DNA of 64,000 nt from Ichthyophis bannanicus (GCA_033557465.1 CM066048.1:16034305-16098304); one strand, 5' to 3'; counted from the first letter of the stretch, positions 20,909 to 31,226 are shown. Translations and numbers: made by a program. Notes: generated by a model not told the origin, from the sequence alone.

Positions 20909-22039
20909 CTATGTACCGGTCCTATCTCCTAAGCCTGCTCCGGAGCGATCATTCAGAAATTTTTCTAAGTGGGTTATATCCATGAAAACAAAAGAAGCTC
21001 CCTCAAATCCAATCAAACATTTACAAGGAAATCGAAGAAAAAAGGTGGCCCCTAAGGCCAACACCTTGGGTTTAAGAGCTAGAAACTGCCTCCGCCGAAG
21101 CTGATTCTCGCGAGATACATCAGGAAAAACATTGAGAGCTTGTCCACAAAAGGGGACAGATTTCTTTTTAAAGAAAGCACGAAGTATCCGCAGCTTAACT
21201 TCGATGGAGGCAAAAGTAACCAAAAGAGTAGACCGAGAGGAAACATTGTCAGTAGAATCCTCTAAAAAGGCAGTTAAATTAGAAATAGCCGGTACAATTT
21301 CATCCAGGCCCCCCTCCTGAGGATTAACATTTTTACTAGTTGCAAGAATATAATATGCATGTAAAACAATGATCGGATCTTGAATATTAAGTACCTCCTT
21401 AAAATACTTTTCTAAAAGTATTCTAGGAGCAATAAGAGAAGTATGAGGAAAATTAAGAAACCGAAGATTGCATGCACGAGAAGAGTTTTCTAGAGCCTCC
21501 ACCCGAGAATATAGAACTAAAGAATTTTTTACAGCAACAGTATGCGCTGCCGTTAAAGGAGGAATCTGAGAACCCAAAAACTGAACCGATTTATCAAGAG
21601 AATTAACCTTCTCATCAAGTTGCTGAAAGGTTAAAACAGCTTCTTGAGAGAAGGTACATAACGAATTTAAAGTAGAGGAAACTTTCTTGTCAAGGGATAA
21701 TAAAACAGACCAAATATCTTTCAATGTTACAACATCTTCAGCTGAGGGAGGAGAAATATTAGACACCACATTCAGAACTGACAATTGTACAGGTGTAGGC
21801 ATAACCAAAGGCAATTTAACTATACTTGCGACTTCAGAAGATTTAGCTGACAGGTCCAAAGTCCGCAACGGTGCAGGTAAAGGAGGAGGAGATCTCCCAC
21901 TGGAATCGAGAGATACTCCATCCGGTGAAGACTGCGCTATAGGGACAGGCGCGAAATGCCTGTCTAAAGGACCAGACTGTTTCTCTCCCACCCCAGCACC
22001 GGAGGCCTTGTCCACATTCTTGCCTTTCCGCTTCCCCAT
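20909..22039 (-). CDS. L1-type ORF1 protein (RNA-binding), 376 aa
   Basis: An intact 376-codon frame from an ATG at 22039. The predicted protein has a basic N-terminus (MGKRKGKNVDK), a proline/serine-rich linker and a heptad-like coiled-coil region (about residues 120-195, 'LDEKVNSLDKSVQFLGSQI'). The L1 ORF1 signature at the coiled-coil/RRM boundary follows ('RVEALENSSRACNLRFLNFP', about 193-212), then an RRM-like domain and a C-terminal domain (KPKVLALGATFFLRFPCKC). L1 ORF1 proteins form trimers that coat the RNA and act as nucleic-acid chaperones. The uninterrupted frame suggests recent insertion. Confidence 0.8.
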   Translation of the reverse strand: MGKRKGKNVDKASGAGVGEKQSGPLDRHFAPVPIAQSSPDGVSLDSSGRSPPPLPAPLRTLDLSAKSSEVASIVKLPLVMPTPVQLSVLNVVSNISPPSAEDVVTLKDIWSVLLSLDKKVSSTLNSLCTFSQEAVLTFQQLDEKVNSLDKSVQFLGSQIPPLTAAHTVAVKNSLVLYSRVEALENSSRACNLRFLNFPHTSLIAPRILLEKYFKEVLNIQDPIIVLHAYYILATSKNVNPQEGGLDEIVPAISNLTAFLEDSTDNVSSRSTLLVTFASIEVKLRILRAFFKKKSVPFCGQALNVFPDVSRENQLRRRQFLALKPKVLALGATFFLRFPCKCLIGFEGASFVFMDITHLEKFLNDRSGAGLGDRTGT

Positions 22040-22190
22040 CTCTCACCAATATGAGTGGGGAGCAGAGCAGTGCCGCAGTATCGCCAAAGGAGCGCCAAAG
22101 GAGCAGAACCTGCTCCTTTGACCACGCTCCTTCGAAACACACTCCGCGATCACGCTCCGCGATGAAATCACGGCAAGCCGGATATAGCAA

Positions 22191-22529
22191 GGTCCCCGCT
22201 GAGAAGGTGCCCAGGGCCCGCCTGCCCGATTTCCAAAGGCACACAAGGGGGAAGAAACGCTGCAACCAAGCACCGGCCAGCAGTCCAGGCAGTCTAAGGC
22301 TGTTATTCTGCCCGAGTCCTCCACGCTCTCTACCAGCTCGGGAAACCTCTGCCGGAGAGCAGGTTTTAAGGAGTGAAGGTCCCCGCTGAGAAGAAGGTGC
22401 CCAGGGCCCGCCTGCCCGATTTCCAAAGGCACACAAGGGGGAAGAAACGCTGCAACCAAGCACCGGCCAGCAGTCCAGGCAGTCTAAGGCTGTTATTCTG
22501 CCCGAGTCCTCCACGCTCTCTACCAGCTC
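22191..22529 (-). repeat. Tandem 5' monomers of the ORF1-only L1
   Basis: A unit of 188 bp starts at 22191 and again at 22379. The second copy ends at 22529, where the L1 5' end meets the target duplication. The units are nearly identical ('ggcacacaagggggaagaaa', 'cagtctaaggctgttattct' in both); the second has an extra 'aag' after 'gctgag'. Tandem 5' monomers are known as promoters of some mammalian L1 elements. A promoter role here is inferred. Confidence 0.85.
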
Positions 22530-23525
22530 CCTGCAGCAGTCCCTTTTAACCAAGGCAAACTCTCTTGCTTTCAGTGCTGTTTTACCAAAATTCTTAACAG
22601 CTATTCTAGCATAGAGACGTGACATGGTCTGCTACAGACAGCGTACAATCCATTTCTTCTTCTGGGGTTTGTTCCATAAGAAATTCTGTTGGCATTTCTT
22701 CACACTCAGCCCCAGCTAAGTATTCTTGTGGATTATTATACGTCCCTCCAAAGAGCAGTCTCTCTTCACTGCCTCGAGACTTCCCTTCCCCTGTTGCTAC
22801 AGAGCAGGGTAGAAGATTACCACATATACTGGAGTTTGCTATAGGAGAGGCCCCACAAACTCTGGCAGTCACAGGGAAAACTTTTACATTCAGTTTCTCT
22901 TCTATAAGGTTTATACAGCCTACCTTCCGGCTTTCTCACACAGGAACCTCTCAGCACAGCTGGGTCAATAAGGCTTTCACAGCACGGCTGCGTTCTCCTG
23001 CCTTTTACCCTTTGCTTTCTCTCTGACATGAAAATGTCCTCTGGCCAGGACGTCTCTGCTTCTCTAGACCTGCAGCTTTCAACTTGGACACTTTCCTCTG
23101 GTCCCTTTCTCCAACTGGTTCCCCACCCAGTCCTCCAACCAAGGCTTCCTTCAGTCCTGCAGCTGGGTCTCTCATCAACTCTCCTGCTGAGACTCCTAAG
23201 TCCGGTTCTTGCTCTGAGACTCGCTCTCCTTCTCCTTGCTCCTCCTCCTGTTCCTCTTCTATCACTATCTTCTGATGACTAATTTTTATGTGCGTGTGTC
23301 CTAGGGCTTAACTGCACCCCGCCCTCATCCAGCTGCCTCTCATTACACACTGAGCTCGGAGCTTGTTTGCAGTTTGGGCGTGTTCTCTCCCCTCGTGACA
23401 CCCTTTGTTTACGTTGCTCATGGCAACCCTGGGCCATGTGCTTTTCTATGCTGTCAGTTTCAGACACACTTTCTTCAGCTTCACCCAGATCCATAGCTTC
23501 TGGAAGATCCACTACATTACAGTAG

Positions 23526-25112
23526 ACAACTCTCCTATGGGGACCAGATGCCCTGGATGGAGAGGTCTTGCAGATGAACTCCCCACCCCATTGGAGAAGC
23601 ATCTGTTGTGAGAGTTGCTTGGGGTAGAGACTGCTGAAAGGGGACCCCAGCAACAGGTTTTGAGGGGACTTCCACCACTGGAGGGACAAAATGAGGAGAC
23701 TTGTGTTTGCTATTTTGTCTGACAGACAGTCTAATGCCTGGGTCCATTGGGTAGATAAAGTCCACTGAGCTGCCCTCATGTGAAGGCGAGCATATGGTAC
23801 CACATGCACGGTGAATGCCATGTGGCCTGGTAACTAACATCTCTCCAGCAGTTAAGTGGGGCTTCAACTCTGCTTGAGAAGCTAACTGCACCAAGCGAAG
23901 GCAACGGGCCTGGGGGAGATAGACCCTTGCCCTTGTGGTATCCAGCAACGCCCCTATAAACTCCAGGGACTGAGTAGGGGTCAAATTGGATTTTGGGATG
24001 TTTATTACCTGCCCTAAATACTGAAGGATACGCATTGTGCAGGTTAGAGAACTCTTGGCCTCTGACTGAGTGGGAGCTCGAATGAGCCAGTCGTCCAGAT
24101 AAGGGAAGATGAATATTCCCAGAGTGCGCAGTAATGCAGCTACCACTGCCATGCATTTCGTGAACACCCTTGGTGCAGAGGCCAGACCAAAAGGGAGCAC
24201 TCTGTATTGATAGTGCTTCTCTTGAAAAAGGAACAGAAGGAACCTTCTGTGAGATGGATGGATGAGAACATGGGTGTACGCATCCTTGAGATCTAGAGAG
24301 CAAAGCCAATCCTGACTCTGAAGGTATGGCAGCAGATTTCCCAGAGAAATCATTTTGACTTTTTCCTTGACTAGGAATCTGTTCAATTCTCTGAGATCTA
24401 AGATGGGTCTGTAGCCCCCTGTTTTCTTTGGAATAAGAAAATAGGGGGAGTAGAAACCTGTGCCCTGTTGTTGAAGAGGCACTTCCTCTATTGCCCCCTG
24501 GGCGAGAAGGGTGGCAACCTCCTGCCCCAACAGGTTGAGGAGGGAGGTTGGAGAATTGAACTGGTGCGCTCTTGTGAGAGGGGGCAAGCTTGAAAAATGA
24601 AGTTTGTACCCCTCTCTTATGATGGAGAGTGTCCAATGCTCTGCTGTAATTTGCCCCCACCTGGGAGCAAAATGACATAACCTTCCTGGAATGGTAGAGG
24701 GCTCCTGTCCTTCCAGAGCCAGGAAGGCTAAGTTCTCTAGCGGAAAGTCAAAGGCCCTGAGGGGGCTGAGGTTGCTGGGCTGGAGGAGGCCTGGCAGCCT
24801 TTGCTTTGCTCTGTCTGGATGATTGCTGACGTTTGGTAGGGAACTGAGCTGCAGAAAATGCCCGCTGACCATAAGCAGGATAGAATCTTCCCTTTTTAGA
24901 AAAAGGTGCTTTCTTGAACAAACTTTTCTTAGCAGGAGCATCTGTGGATTTGGATAGTCTATCCAAGGCAGAATTTTCAGCATCCATCTGATTGGCTTTT
25001 GATTGCCAATTTTTACCAAACAGGTTTTCACCTGCACAAGGGATATTTCCCAATTCATCTTGAACCCAGATCTCCAAATCAGATGCTTGAAGCCAAGCAA
25101 TTCTACGTGCAC
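23526..25112 (-). pseudogene. DIRS reverse transcriptase and RNase H N-terminus (A2)
   Basis: A long frame (about 525 codons from 25112) for the RT that copies DIRS RNA. The RT blocks are 'YRPILDLRELNRFLVKEKV' (about 24390), 'WLCSLDLKDAYTHVLIHPS', 'RVLPFGLASAPRVFTKCM' and the active site 'FPYLDDWLIRAPTQSEA' (about 24080). The first RNase H block (TTDASPMGWGVHLQ, about 23580) comes next, then it is cut by LTR2. A short deletion near 23820 removes part of the connection between RT and RNase H relative to B. The frame overlaps gag by roughly 360 bp in another register. Confidence 0.8.
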
Positions 25113-26603
25113 CTATGGCAATAGCTGAGGCTCTGCTTACTAATTCAAAGGAGTCGAAAGCTGCACGGTTGGAGAATTTGGAGATATCCTGGGCATGTTT
25201 GAGCCAAGTGAGAAAGTCCTGTCTTGTATCTTCAGAAATGAAAGGACTTAAAGTCTGCAAATGATCAGTGACTTCTTTTAAGAACATTCCCACATAAAGA
25301 CTATAGGAATTAATTCTCGCAAGCAAGCATGGAAGCTTGGAAGACTCTTCTTCCAAAAGCATCCAGGGTTCTACATTCACGTCCTGGAGGATTAGAGGCA
25401 TGTTTTTTGGCACTTCTAATCTTTCTCATAGCAGACTCAACCACAATAGAGTGGTGAGGAAGTTGAGTTTTATTGAAACCAGGACAAGGAGGGACACAAT
25501 ACATGGTATCCAACCTGCGAGAATGAGGGGAGGTGGTCAGAGGTGCTTCCCACATCCTGAACATGAGATCATACAAAATCTCATGAATAGGCAAGGTAGC
25601 TGCCTCCTTAGGAGTTTTAGGATATTGTACAATATCTAACTCTTTGGCTCTGGGTTCTGTCTCAGGGGCCACCGTGATGGAAAGGCCCCGAGCCACCTCC
25701 CTGATGAAGTCTTGAAAAGACCTCTGGAGGAGACATCCTTCGTTTAGGAGAGGACTCCTCCTGTGGAAGAAGCATCACTGCATCGAATCACTCTTCAGAA
25801 TCCTCAGAGTCCTCAGAGGAATCGAAGTATCGTCTGTCCGGATGCTCTTGCAAAGCCCGATACCCGTACAGACTGGGATCGGTATTGGGAATAACCGGTA
25901 CCGGGGTATCGGTACTGGAGGGCTTCAGAGGACAGAGTACCGGCATAGTGGATGCCGATGTCGATGCCACCGGTACCGGGATCGGTACCGATGGCGATGC
26001 TAGAGCCGGTACCGGTGGGATAGTCTGTTGCGGTACCACGGGCATCGATGCCACAAGGAAAGCCACCAGACTGCGTTCTATGGACAGAATCCTCTGATCC
26101 ATCGACGACGCCAATGCTTGGAAGTCGGTACCAGTGGAAGCCACCGGTACCCCAGAGCATGGCACCAGGAGATCTGTCGAGGCCATGCCATCGAGATCAT
26201 CCTGGAACCCCGATGATGATGCTTTAGAGGCCGAAGCCTCCCGCCGGGGTAATTTTGCCGGTGCAGAATCCTCGAGGGCAACGCCAGAGGCATCTCGATG
26301 CTTAGAAGGAGATCTACCCTTCGAGGACCGGCTGGATTTATGTTTAGTTACCTGAGATCCATGTGAGGAAGAAGCAGCCCTGGAAGACGTCGATGCCACC
26401 GAAGCCGCATCAGAGGGAAACAGGGTACTGAGCTTGGCAGCTCGGTTCTGCCGGCCTCTTTTAGACATCATAGAACAGGACATACAATCTGTGATGGAAT
26501 GGTCAGGACCTAAACATTTTAGACACTAGTCATGGGTGTCGGTGACGGAAATGGTACCGCCACATTTTGTGCACTTCTTAAATCCTGAGGCAGGCTTTTC
26601 CAT
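24748..26603 (-). pseudogene. DIRS gag (A2)
   Basis: The start is the ATG at 26603 (MEKPASGFKKC). A stop codon lies in the cysteine/histidine block (about 26527, TAG where A1 has a tryptophan codon). The serine/proline-rich region, the conserved domain ('INSYSLYVGMFLKEVTDHLQ', about 25290) and a basic glutamine-rich C-terminus ('SKAKAARPPPAQQPQPPQGL') then follow in three registers. Gag is expected to bind element RNA. This copy cannot make a full-length protein. Confidence 0.75.
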
Positions 26604-26794
26604 GTTAAGGAAAAAAAGGTTTTGGGCCTAAGGCACAAAACGCAAGTGCACCTGAAGAAAAAAAACAGGAAAAAGTTTTTTTTTTTTACAAGAAAAGAAA
26701 AAAGACCGGCGGTACCGGTAGAGCGTCGAAGAAGGCAGATGCGACACAAAAGAAATAAAGAAAAATAAAGAAATTCTTCTGCAGTGACAGGAAC

Positions 26795-26986
26795 ATGACC
26801 TGCTGGTTCCGCGGAAAAAGAAGAACTGAGGAGAGACAGTTGGGAAAGGCGGGAAGGCAGCACGCAGGCGCTGTGGGACGCTCCCAAAAGCTTTCTGATT
26901 GGACGCTGGGAAGCGTTCCCGCGCAGGCTCCGTCGGTACCGACGATACCCATATGTGAAGACTCATTCCTGCTTGTTCCTGGAGAT
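26795..26986 (-). repeat. DIRS A2 right inverted terminal repeat
   Basis: Inverse of 18153-18340. Landmarks are 'gcgggaaggcagcacgcagg', 'ccgtcggtaccgacgatacc' and the end 'ttgttcctggagat'. The next base starts the resumed family-C repeat ('ctcctcttctcacc'). Confidence 0.9.
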
Positions 26987-27350
26987 CTCCTCTTCTCACC
27001 AGTTAACCTATTGACAAAGCAGACTCACCGGAGCAACAAGTAAGTAGTTATAAACAAAACATTAAGGCAAGCCTGCCGCCCTAACTATGAAGGATCGTGA
27101 ATCCAACTATTTACAGAAGTGTTACTAACCAAATGCGCCATGAGGTCCTCCGTCCTTTTGTCTAGAAGGACGGAACCCCTCCCTTCCCCTAAGGCAACCG
27201 CCCTAGCATGCTCTTTAACTGAATCGCGGTATCAACAAAATTTGCTTACCTGTAACTACGGTTCTGCTTCAGGCCACCTAGCATCACTTACCCAGGGCGG
27301 GACCCGGGACTAGACTGGAGTTCCTCCAGGAACTACAATTAGCAGGTAAA
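26987..27350 (-). repeat. DIRS C left repeat (inner part) and first half of its internal complementary region
   Basis: It begins 'ctcctcttctcaccag', which continues the C repeat cut at 18152. It ends 'ggagttcctccaggaactac' and 'aattagcaggtaa', the inverse of the C outer end at 18015-18055. The middle (27040-27290) shows no coding features. B is inserted at its right edge. Confidence 0.75.
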
Positions 27351-27545
27351 GCGTAGTTACTCACCTGTAACAGGTGTTCTCCAGGAGCAGCAGGAATCAG
27401 TCCTCACATATGGGTGACGTCGGCGCCGACGGAGCCATCGCGGAGCAATTTTCCCCAGCTTTCACAGAAAGCCTTTGGGAATTGCAGCGCGCATGCGCGG
27501 TCGCCTTCCCGCCCAAGGGTGCCATCTTAGCCAGTCTGATGACAT
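27351..27545 (-). repeat. DIRS B left inverted terminal repeat
   Basis: 'gcgtagttactcacctgtaa', 'cacatatgggtgacgtcggc' and 'ttcccgcccaagggtgccat' recur in inverse form at 32930-33103. Differences are mostly single bases. Confidence 0.9.
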
Positions 27546-27614
27546 AGCTAAAAGACAGCATAAAAATTTGCAAAAAAAACTTAAGCAGATGATTGCAACT
27601 CCACGGGGAGGGAG

Positions 27615-27725
27615 GGAGGGTTGTGAGGACTGATTCCTGCTGCTCCTGGAGAACACCTGTTACAGGTGAGTAACTACGCTTTCTCCAGGACCAAGCAGGA
27701 AGTCAGTCCTCACATATGGGACTCC
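27615..27725 (-). repeat. DIRS B internal complementary region
   Basis: The stored junction 'ctcctggagaacacctgtta' + 'caggtgagtaactacgcttt' + 'ctccaggaccaagcaggaag' is the inverse left end followed by the inverse right end of B. It confirms both element boundaries. Confidence 0.9.
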
Positions 27726-27856
27726 CAAGCTTAAGGCTACCGGAGACCCTAAGCACAAAAATGAGCTCCCTCGAGCTCGGCAGTACAGAAGGATGGAATC
27801 TTCGCTGACTTATTACCCACCGGTAGCCCCCATCCGGGATGGAGGGTAGGAGTTGC

Positions 27857-29832
27857 TCAAACCTCGAAGAGATTTCGGAGGACTGCCTGTCTGAAAGCAC
27901 TGTCCCTGCGGGACTCCCTCTCGAGACAGTAATGGACCGCAAAAGTCTGGCTCGAAGACCAAGTAGCGGCCCGGCAGATTTCTGCCAGCGGAACAGAGCG
28001 GAGGTAAGCCACTGACGTAGCCTTCGCCCGAACACAATGAGCCGTGACTCGACTTTCTAAGGAGAGTCCGACTGCCCCATAAGCCCAAGCGATACAGTCA
28101 GCAACCCAGATGGACAGGGTACGCTTGGAGACCGGGAGCCCCAATTTATTGGGGTCAAAAGACACAAAAAGCTGAGCAGCTTTACGGTGCTCCCGCGTAC
28201 GGTCAAGGTAGAAGTTCAATGCCCTTCTACAGTCCAGGGTATGCAGGACTCGTTCAGCTCGGCTGGAGTGAGGCCTGGGAAAGAAGGTTGGAAGTACCAC
28301 CTCCTGATTGATGTGAAAAGGGGAGACAACTTTTGGAAGAAATTTTGGGTGAGTCCGTAGGACTACCCTATTTTTGTAGAACCGAGTGAAGGGAGGATCA
28401 GACACGAGGGCCTGCAATTCACTGACGCGTCTAGCGAAGTGAGGGCTATCAGGAATAAGGTTTTCCATGAAAGAAAACGCAGAGAACAGGTAGCCATCGG
28501 TTCAAAAGGCGGACAGGTGATCCGCTGTAAAACCACATTCAGATCCCAGTCAGGTGCTGGCGGGCGCAGAGGTGGTTTTAGTAGAAGGAGACCTCTGAGA
28601 AACCGTGCTACAAGAGGGTCGCTGGAAAGAGGTCTGCCGTCCACCGGCACATGGTGTGCTGACAGAGCACTGAGGTGGACCTTGACTGAGTTGGACTTAA
28701 GTCCCAGATTAGAGAGGTAGAGCAGGTACTGCAAGATCACCGACACCGAGCAGGAGAAGGGATCCTGAGACTGCTGTACACACCAAACGGAAAAGCGACG
28801 CCATTTAAGGGCGTAGCATTTGCGGGTAGAAGGTCGCCGAGAAGCTAGGACGACCTCTTCCACCTCTGCCGGCAGGAGAAGGGGAGCAAGGACTACCCTT
28901 TCAGCCGCCAGGCCATTAGATTGAGAGATCTGAGGTTGGGGTGTAGCAGAGACCCCTGATCCTGTGTTAGGAGATCCGGATGAAACCCCAGAGGGAACGG
29001 ATCCTCTACCGCTAATTGCAACAGGAGTGGAAACCACGGCTGTCTGGGCCAGCGAGGAGCCACCAGGATCATGGACGCTTTGTCCTGGAGAACCTTGAAC
29101 AGAGTTCGGGAGACCAGCGGGATGGGAGGAAAAGCATAGAGAAGGTTTTCCGACCATGAGAGCAGAAATGCATCTGCCGCTACCCGAAGGGGATGTGGCT
29201 GACGCGAGCAGAAGCGAGGAAGTTGCCGGTTGAGAGGACTGGCAAAGAGATCCATCGTGGGGAGGCCCCACTTCAGAAAGAGTTTCTGGACTACCAAGGG
29301 ATCCAGACGCCACTCGTGCGGCTGGAGTATCCTGCTGAGTTTGTCCGCCAGGCAATTCTCCTGGCCTGGGAGATAAACTGCTTTGAGAAGAATGCCGTGA
29401 CTGACGGCCCAAGAGCAGAGCTTTTGAGCTTCTCGGCAGAGAAGGAAGGAGCCCGTGCCGCCCTGTTTGTTCACGTAGAACATGGCAACTTGATTGTCCG
29501 TCTGGACAAGGACGGACTGGTGAGAAGTCAGGTGGGAGAAAGCCTTGAGCGCCAGACGAATAGCTCTGAGCTCCAGGAAGTTGATCTGTTGAGCAGATTC
29601 CCACGCGGTCCAGAGACCTTGAGTACATGCCCCCTGGCAGTGAGCTCCCCAGCCCAGGAGGGAAGCATCGGTCGTCAGCACTTGAGTCGGCTGAGGCGAC
29701 TGAAAAGGCATTCCGAGCACCAGGTTCGGCCGATGAAGCCACCACTGTAGGGAAGAGGCCAGCGGACTGGAGAGGCGCAATAAGTCGGCTAGGCCGCCGG
29801 TGGCTTGTTGCCACTGTTTGCGAAGGCACCAT
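27857..29832 (-). pseudogene. DIRS tyrosine recombinase (B), one frameshift
   Basis: Tyrosine recombinase for integration of the circular intermediate. The frame from 29832 (overlapping RNase H) carries the N-terminal core ('RKCYALKWRRFSVWCVQQSQ') and runs to about 28440. There a single-nucleotide indel changes register exactly before the first catalytic arginine. The other frame continues with 'ARRVSELQALVSDPPFTRFY', then the H-x-x-R box as HCVR in 'RVTAHCVRAKATS', and ends with the tyrosine block 'TFAVHYCLERESRRD'. All catalytic residues are otherwise kept. Either this copy is dead by one base, or the genome assembly has an error here. Confidence 0.85.
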
Positions 29833-31226
29833 TGAGCCGGCCGCATATTCAGGCGGGCATTGGGGGTCACGTGGACGGTGGAAGCCATGTGGCCGAGTAA
29901 TCTCAGGAAGCGCCTGGCGGAGACCAGGGACTGGCTGCGAAAACGGCCGGCTAGGTCCATGAGCCGTTGAGCCCTGTCGAGAGGCAGGAAAGCTCGAGCC
30001 TGAGGAGTGTGCAGTCTTGCGCCGATGAACTCGAGATCCTGTGAGGGGAGCAACGTGGACTTTGCGAAGTTTATGACAAAGCCCAAGTACTGCAGAAGAG
30101 TCACCGTGCGGTGTGTGGCATTGGTGACTGCCGGAGGGGACGACGCTCTGATGAGCCAGTCATCGAGGTACGGAAAAACATAGAGGCCGTGAAGCCAGAG
30201 ATAGGCCGCCACCACCACGAGACATTTTGTGAAGACTCGCGGTGCGGAGGACAGGCCAAAGGGCAGTACTCTGTACTGGTAGTGATTTCCGGCCACCACA
30301 AACCTTAGGTATTGGCGGTGGCTTGGGTGGATGAGGATGTGCGTGTAGGCATCCTTTAGATCCAAGGAGCATAGCCAATCTCCCTGCTGGAGGTAGGGCA
30401 GAAGGATTCCAAGGGTAAGCATCTTGAACTTTTCCCGCACAAGGAACTTGTTGAGGTTGCGCAAGTCCAGGATGGGTCTTAGGCCTCCTGTTCTTTTTGG
30501 TATTAGGAAATACCTGGAATAAAAGCCTTGACCTCTCAGGTGGTGGGGCACCGGTTCCACAGCCTGGTCCTGAAGAAGACTTGCTAACTCCTGAAGGAGT
30601 AAGTCCCTGTGCAGAGGGAGTCGCGGAGGTTCCCCCGGAAAATAAGAGGGAGGGACCTGATGGAAGTGGAGAAGATATCCTTCTCGCACGACTTGAAGCA
30701 CCCAGGCATCTGAAGTGATGTTGGACCACCTGTGGGCGAAGTGAACCAGCCGCCCTCCGGTGCTGGGAGGGACCAGCTGAGGGGGAGAGGCTATGCTGAG
30801 GAAGTCAAAAACCCCCACCCTGCTGAGCAGGAGCTGGTGGTGCAGGCTTGGGGGCTTGCTGCCTACGGGACCCGTTACCCCGTCCCTTGGCCTGCTGCCC
30901 CTGTTGGGGAGCTGGAGGGGCCTGATATTGGGGGTAGTGTTTGTAGGCAGCCGCCTTTCTCGGGTAAAAGGACTTTTTTCCCGAGCCCTTCTTTTTCTGG
31001 GAAGGGGCGGAGGTCTTCCTAGAAAGCCTGGTCCTGGTGAGAGTCTCCGTCTCGATTTGTGCAGCCTTTTCAGCCATGGGCTTGCCAAAGAGGTTCTCAC
31101 CTCTGCAGGGGACATCGACCAACTTGTCCTGCACCCAAGGCTCAAGGTCAGACGACTGAAGCCAAGCCTGTCGGCGGGCACCGATGCCGGCTGCGGCCAC
31201 ACGAGCCGATGCTTCAAAGCCATCAT
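28893..31226 (-). CDS. DIRS RT-RNase H polyprotein (B), open 777-codon frame
   Basis: An uninterrupted frame for reverse transcriptase and RNase H. After a basic leader overlapping the gag end, RT blocks appear: 'GGLRPILDLRNLNKFLVREK' (about residue 250), 'WLCSLDLKDAYTHILIHPS', 'RVLPFGLSSAPRVFTKCL' and the active site 'FPYLDDWLIRASS' (about 354). RNase H follows with 'TTDASLLGWGAHCQ' (about 520), 'INFLELRAIRLALKAF' and 'VQTDNQVAMFYVNKQGGTGS' (about 577). A conserved C-terminal extension ('SMILVAPRWPRQPWFPLLLQ') is shared by all families here. The true start may be downstream of 31226, because gag overlaps. Expected to work in virus-like particles in the cytoplasm. Confidence 0.9.
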   Translation of the reverse strand: MMALKHRLVWPQPASVPADRLGFSRLTLSLGCRTSWSMSPAEVRTSLASPWLKRLHKSRRRLSPGPGFLGRPPPLPRKRRAREKSPFTRERRLPTNTTPNIRPLQLPNRGSRPRDGVTGPVGSKPPSLHHQLLLSRVGVFDFLSIASPPQLVPPSTGGRLVHFAHRWSNITSDAWVLQVVREGYLLHFHQVPPSYFPGEPPRLPLHRDLLLQELASLLQDQAVEPVPHHLRGQGFYSRYFLIPKRTGGLRPILDLRNLNKFLVREKFKMLTLGILLPYLQQGDWLCSLDLKDAYTHILIHPSHRQYLRFVVAGNHYQYRVLPFGLSSAPRVFTKCLVVVAAYLWLHGLYVFPYLDDWLIRASSPPAVTNATHRTVTLLQYLGFVINFAKSTLLPSQDLEFIGARLHTPQARAFLPLDRAQRLMDLAGRFRSQSLVSARRFLRLLGHMASTVHVTPNARLNMRPAQWCLRKQWQQATGGLADLLRLSSPLASSLQWWLHRPNLVLGMPFQSPQPTQVLTTDASLLGWGAHCQGACTQGLWTAWESAQQINFLELRAIRLALKAFSHLTSHQSVLVQTDNQVAMFYVNKQGGTGSFLLCREAQKLCSWAVSHGILLKAVYLPGQENCLADKLSRILQPHEWRLDPLVVQKLFLKWGLPTMDLFASPLNRQLPRFCSRQPHPLRVAADAFLLSWSENLLYAFPPIPLVSRTLFKVLQDKASMILVAPRWPRQPWFPLLLQLAVEDPFPLGFHPDLLTQDQGSLLHPNLRSLNLMAWRLKG

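Larger units (their letters stand above)
20700..22530 (-). mobile_element. ORF1-only L1-type LINE (HAL1-like) inside LTR2
   Basis: A minus-strand insertion with a 17-bp target duplication (ctgcagcagtccctttt at 20683-20699 and 22531-22547) and a poly-A tail (plus-strand T run to 20712). The empty site reads TTTT/AA at the nick, the L1 endonuclease preference. It has a 5' region of tandem monomers, one ORF1-type frame and about 200 bp of 3' sequence, with no ORF2. This layout recalls the mammalian half-L1 (HAL1) elements, which move using an L1 ORF2 protein supplied in trans. Confidence 0.8.
20368..23521 (-). mobile_element. Solo-LTR-like insertion (LTR2) carrying an L1
   Basis: An insertion in the A2 RNase H with TG...CA ends (plus strand begins TGTCACC and ends CATTACA) and a perfect 4-bp target duplication GTAG (20364-20367 and 23522-23525). 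Read on the minus strand, it has an AATAAA signal near 20547, close to its 3' end, and a frame fragment (22606-22872) related to the LTR1 frame. Without the L1 at 20700-22530 it is about 1.3 kb, like LTR1. No internal retroelement genes remain. Its viral or Gypsy origin is undecided. Confidence 0.7.
18153..26986 (-). mobile_element. DIRS retrotransposon A2, inserted in the left repeat of C
   Basis: A complete family-A element on the minus strand. It has a left terminal repeat (18153-18410), internal complementary region (18420-18525), recombinase, RNase H, RT and gag, and a right terminal repeat (26795-26986). One LTR-like insertion (20368-23521) splits the RNase H. Without it, the element is about 5.68 kb. 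There is no target-site duplication, as expected for recombinase-driven insertion. Several shifts and stops mean it is not coding-competent. Confidence 0.85.

Noticed and set aside
22043..22625. Minus-strand frames across the L1 5' monomers
   Set aside because: The same peptide appears twice because the 188-bp unit is tandemly repeated. It is 5' UTR sequence, not a gene.
29193..29750. Plus-strand open frame (185 codons)
   Set aside because: Antisense to the overlapping RT-RNase H and recombinase frames of element B.
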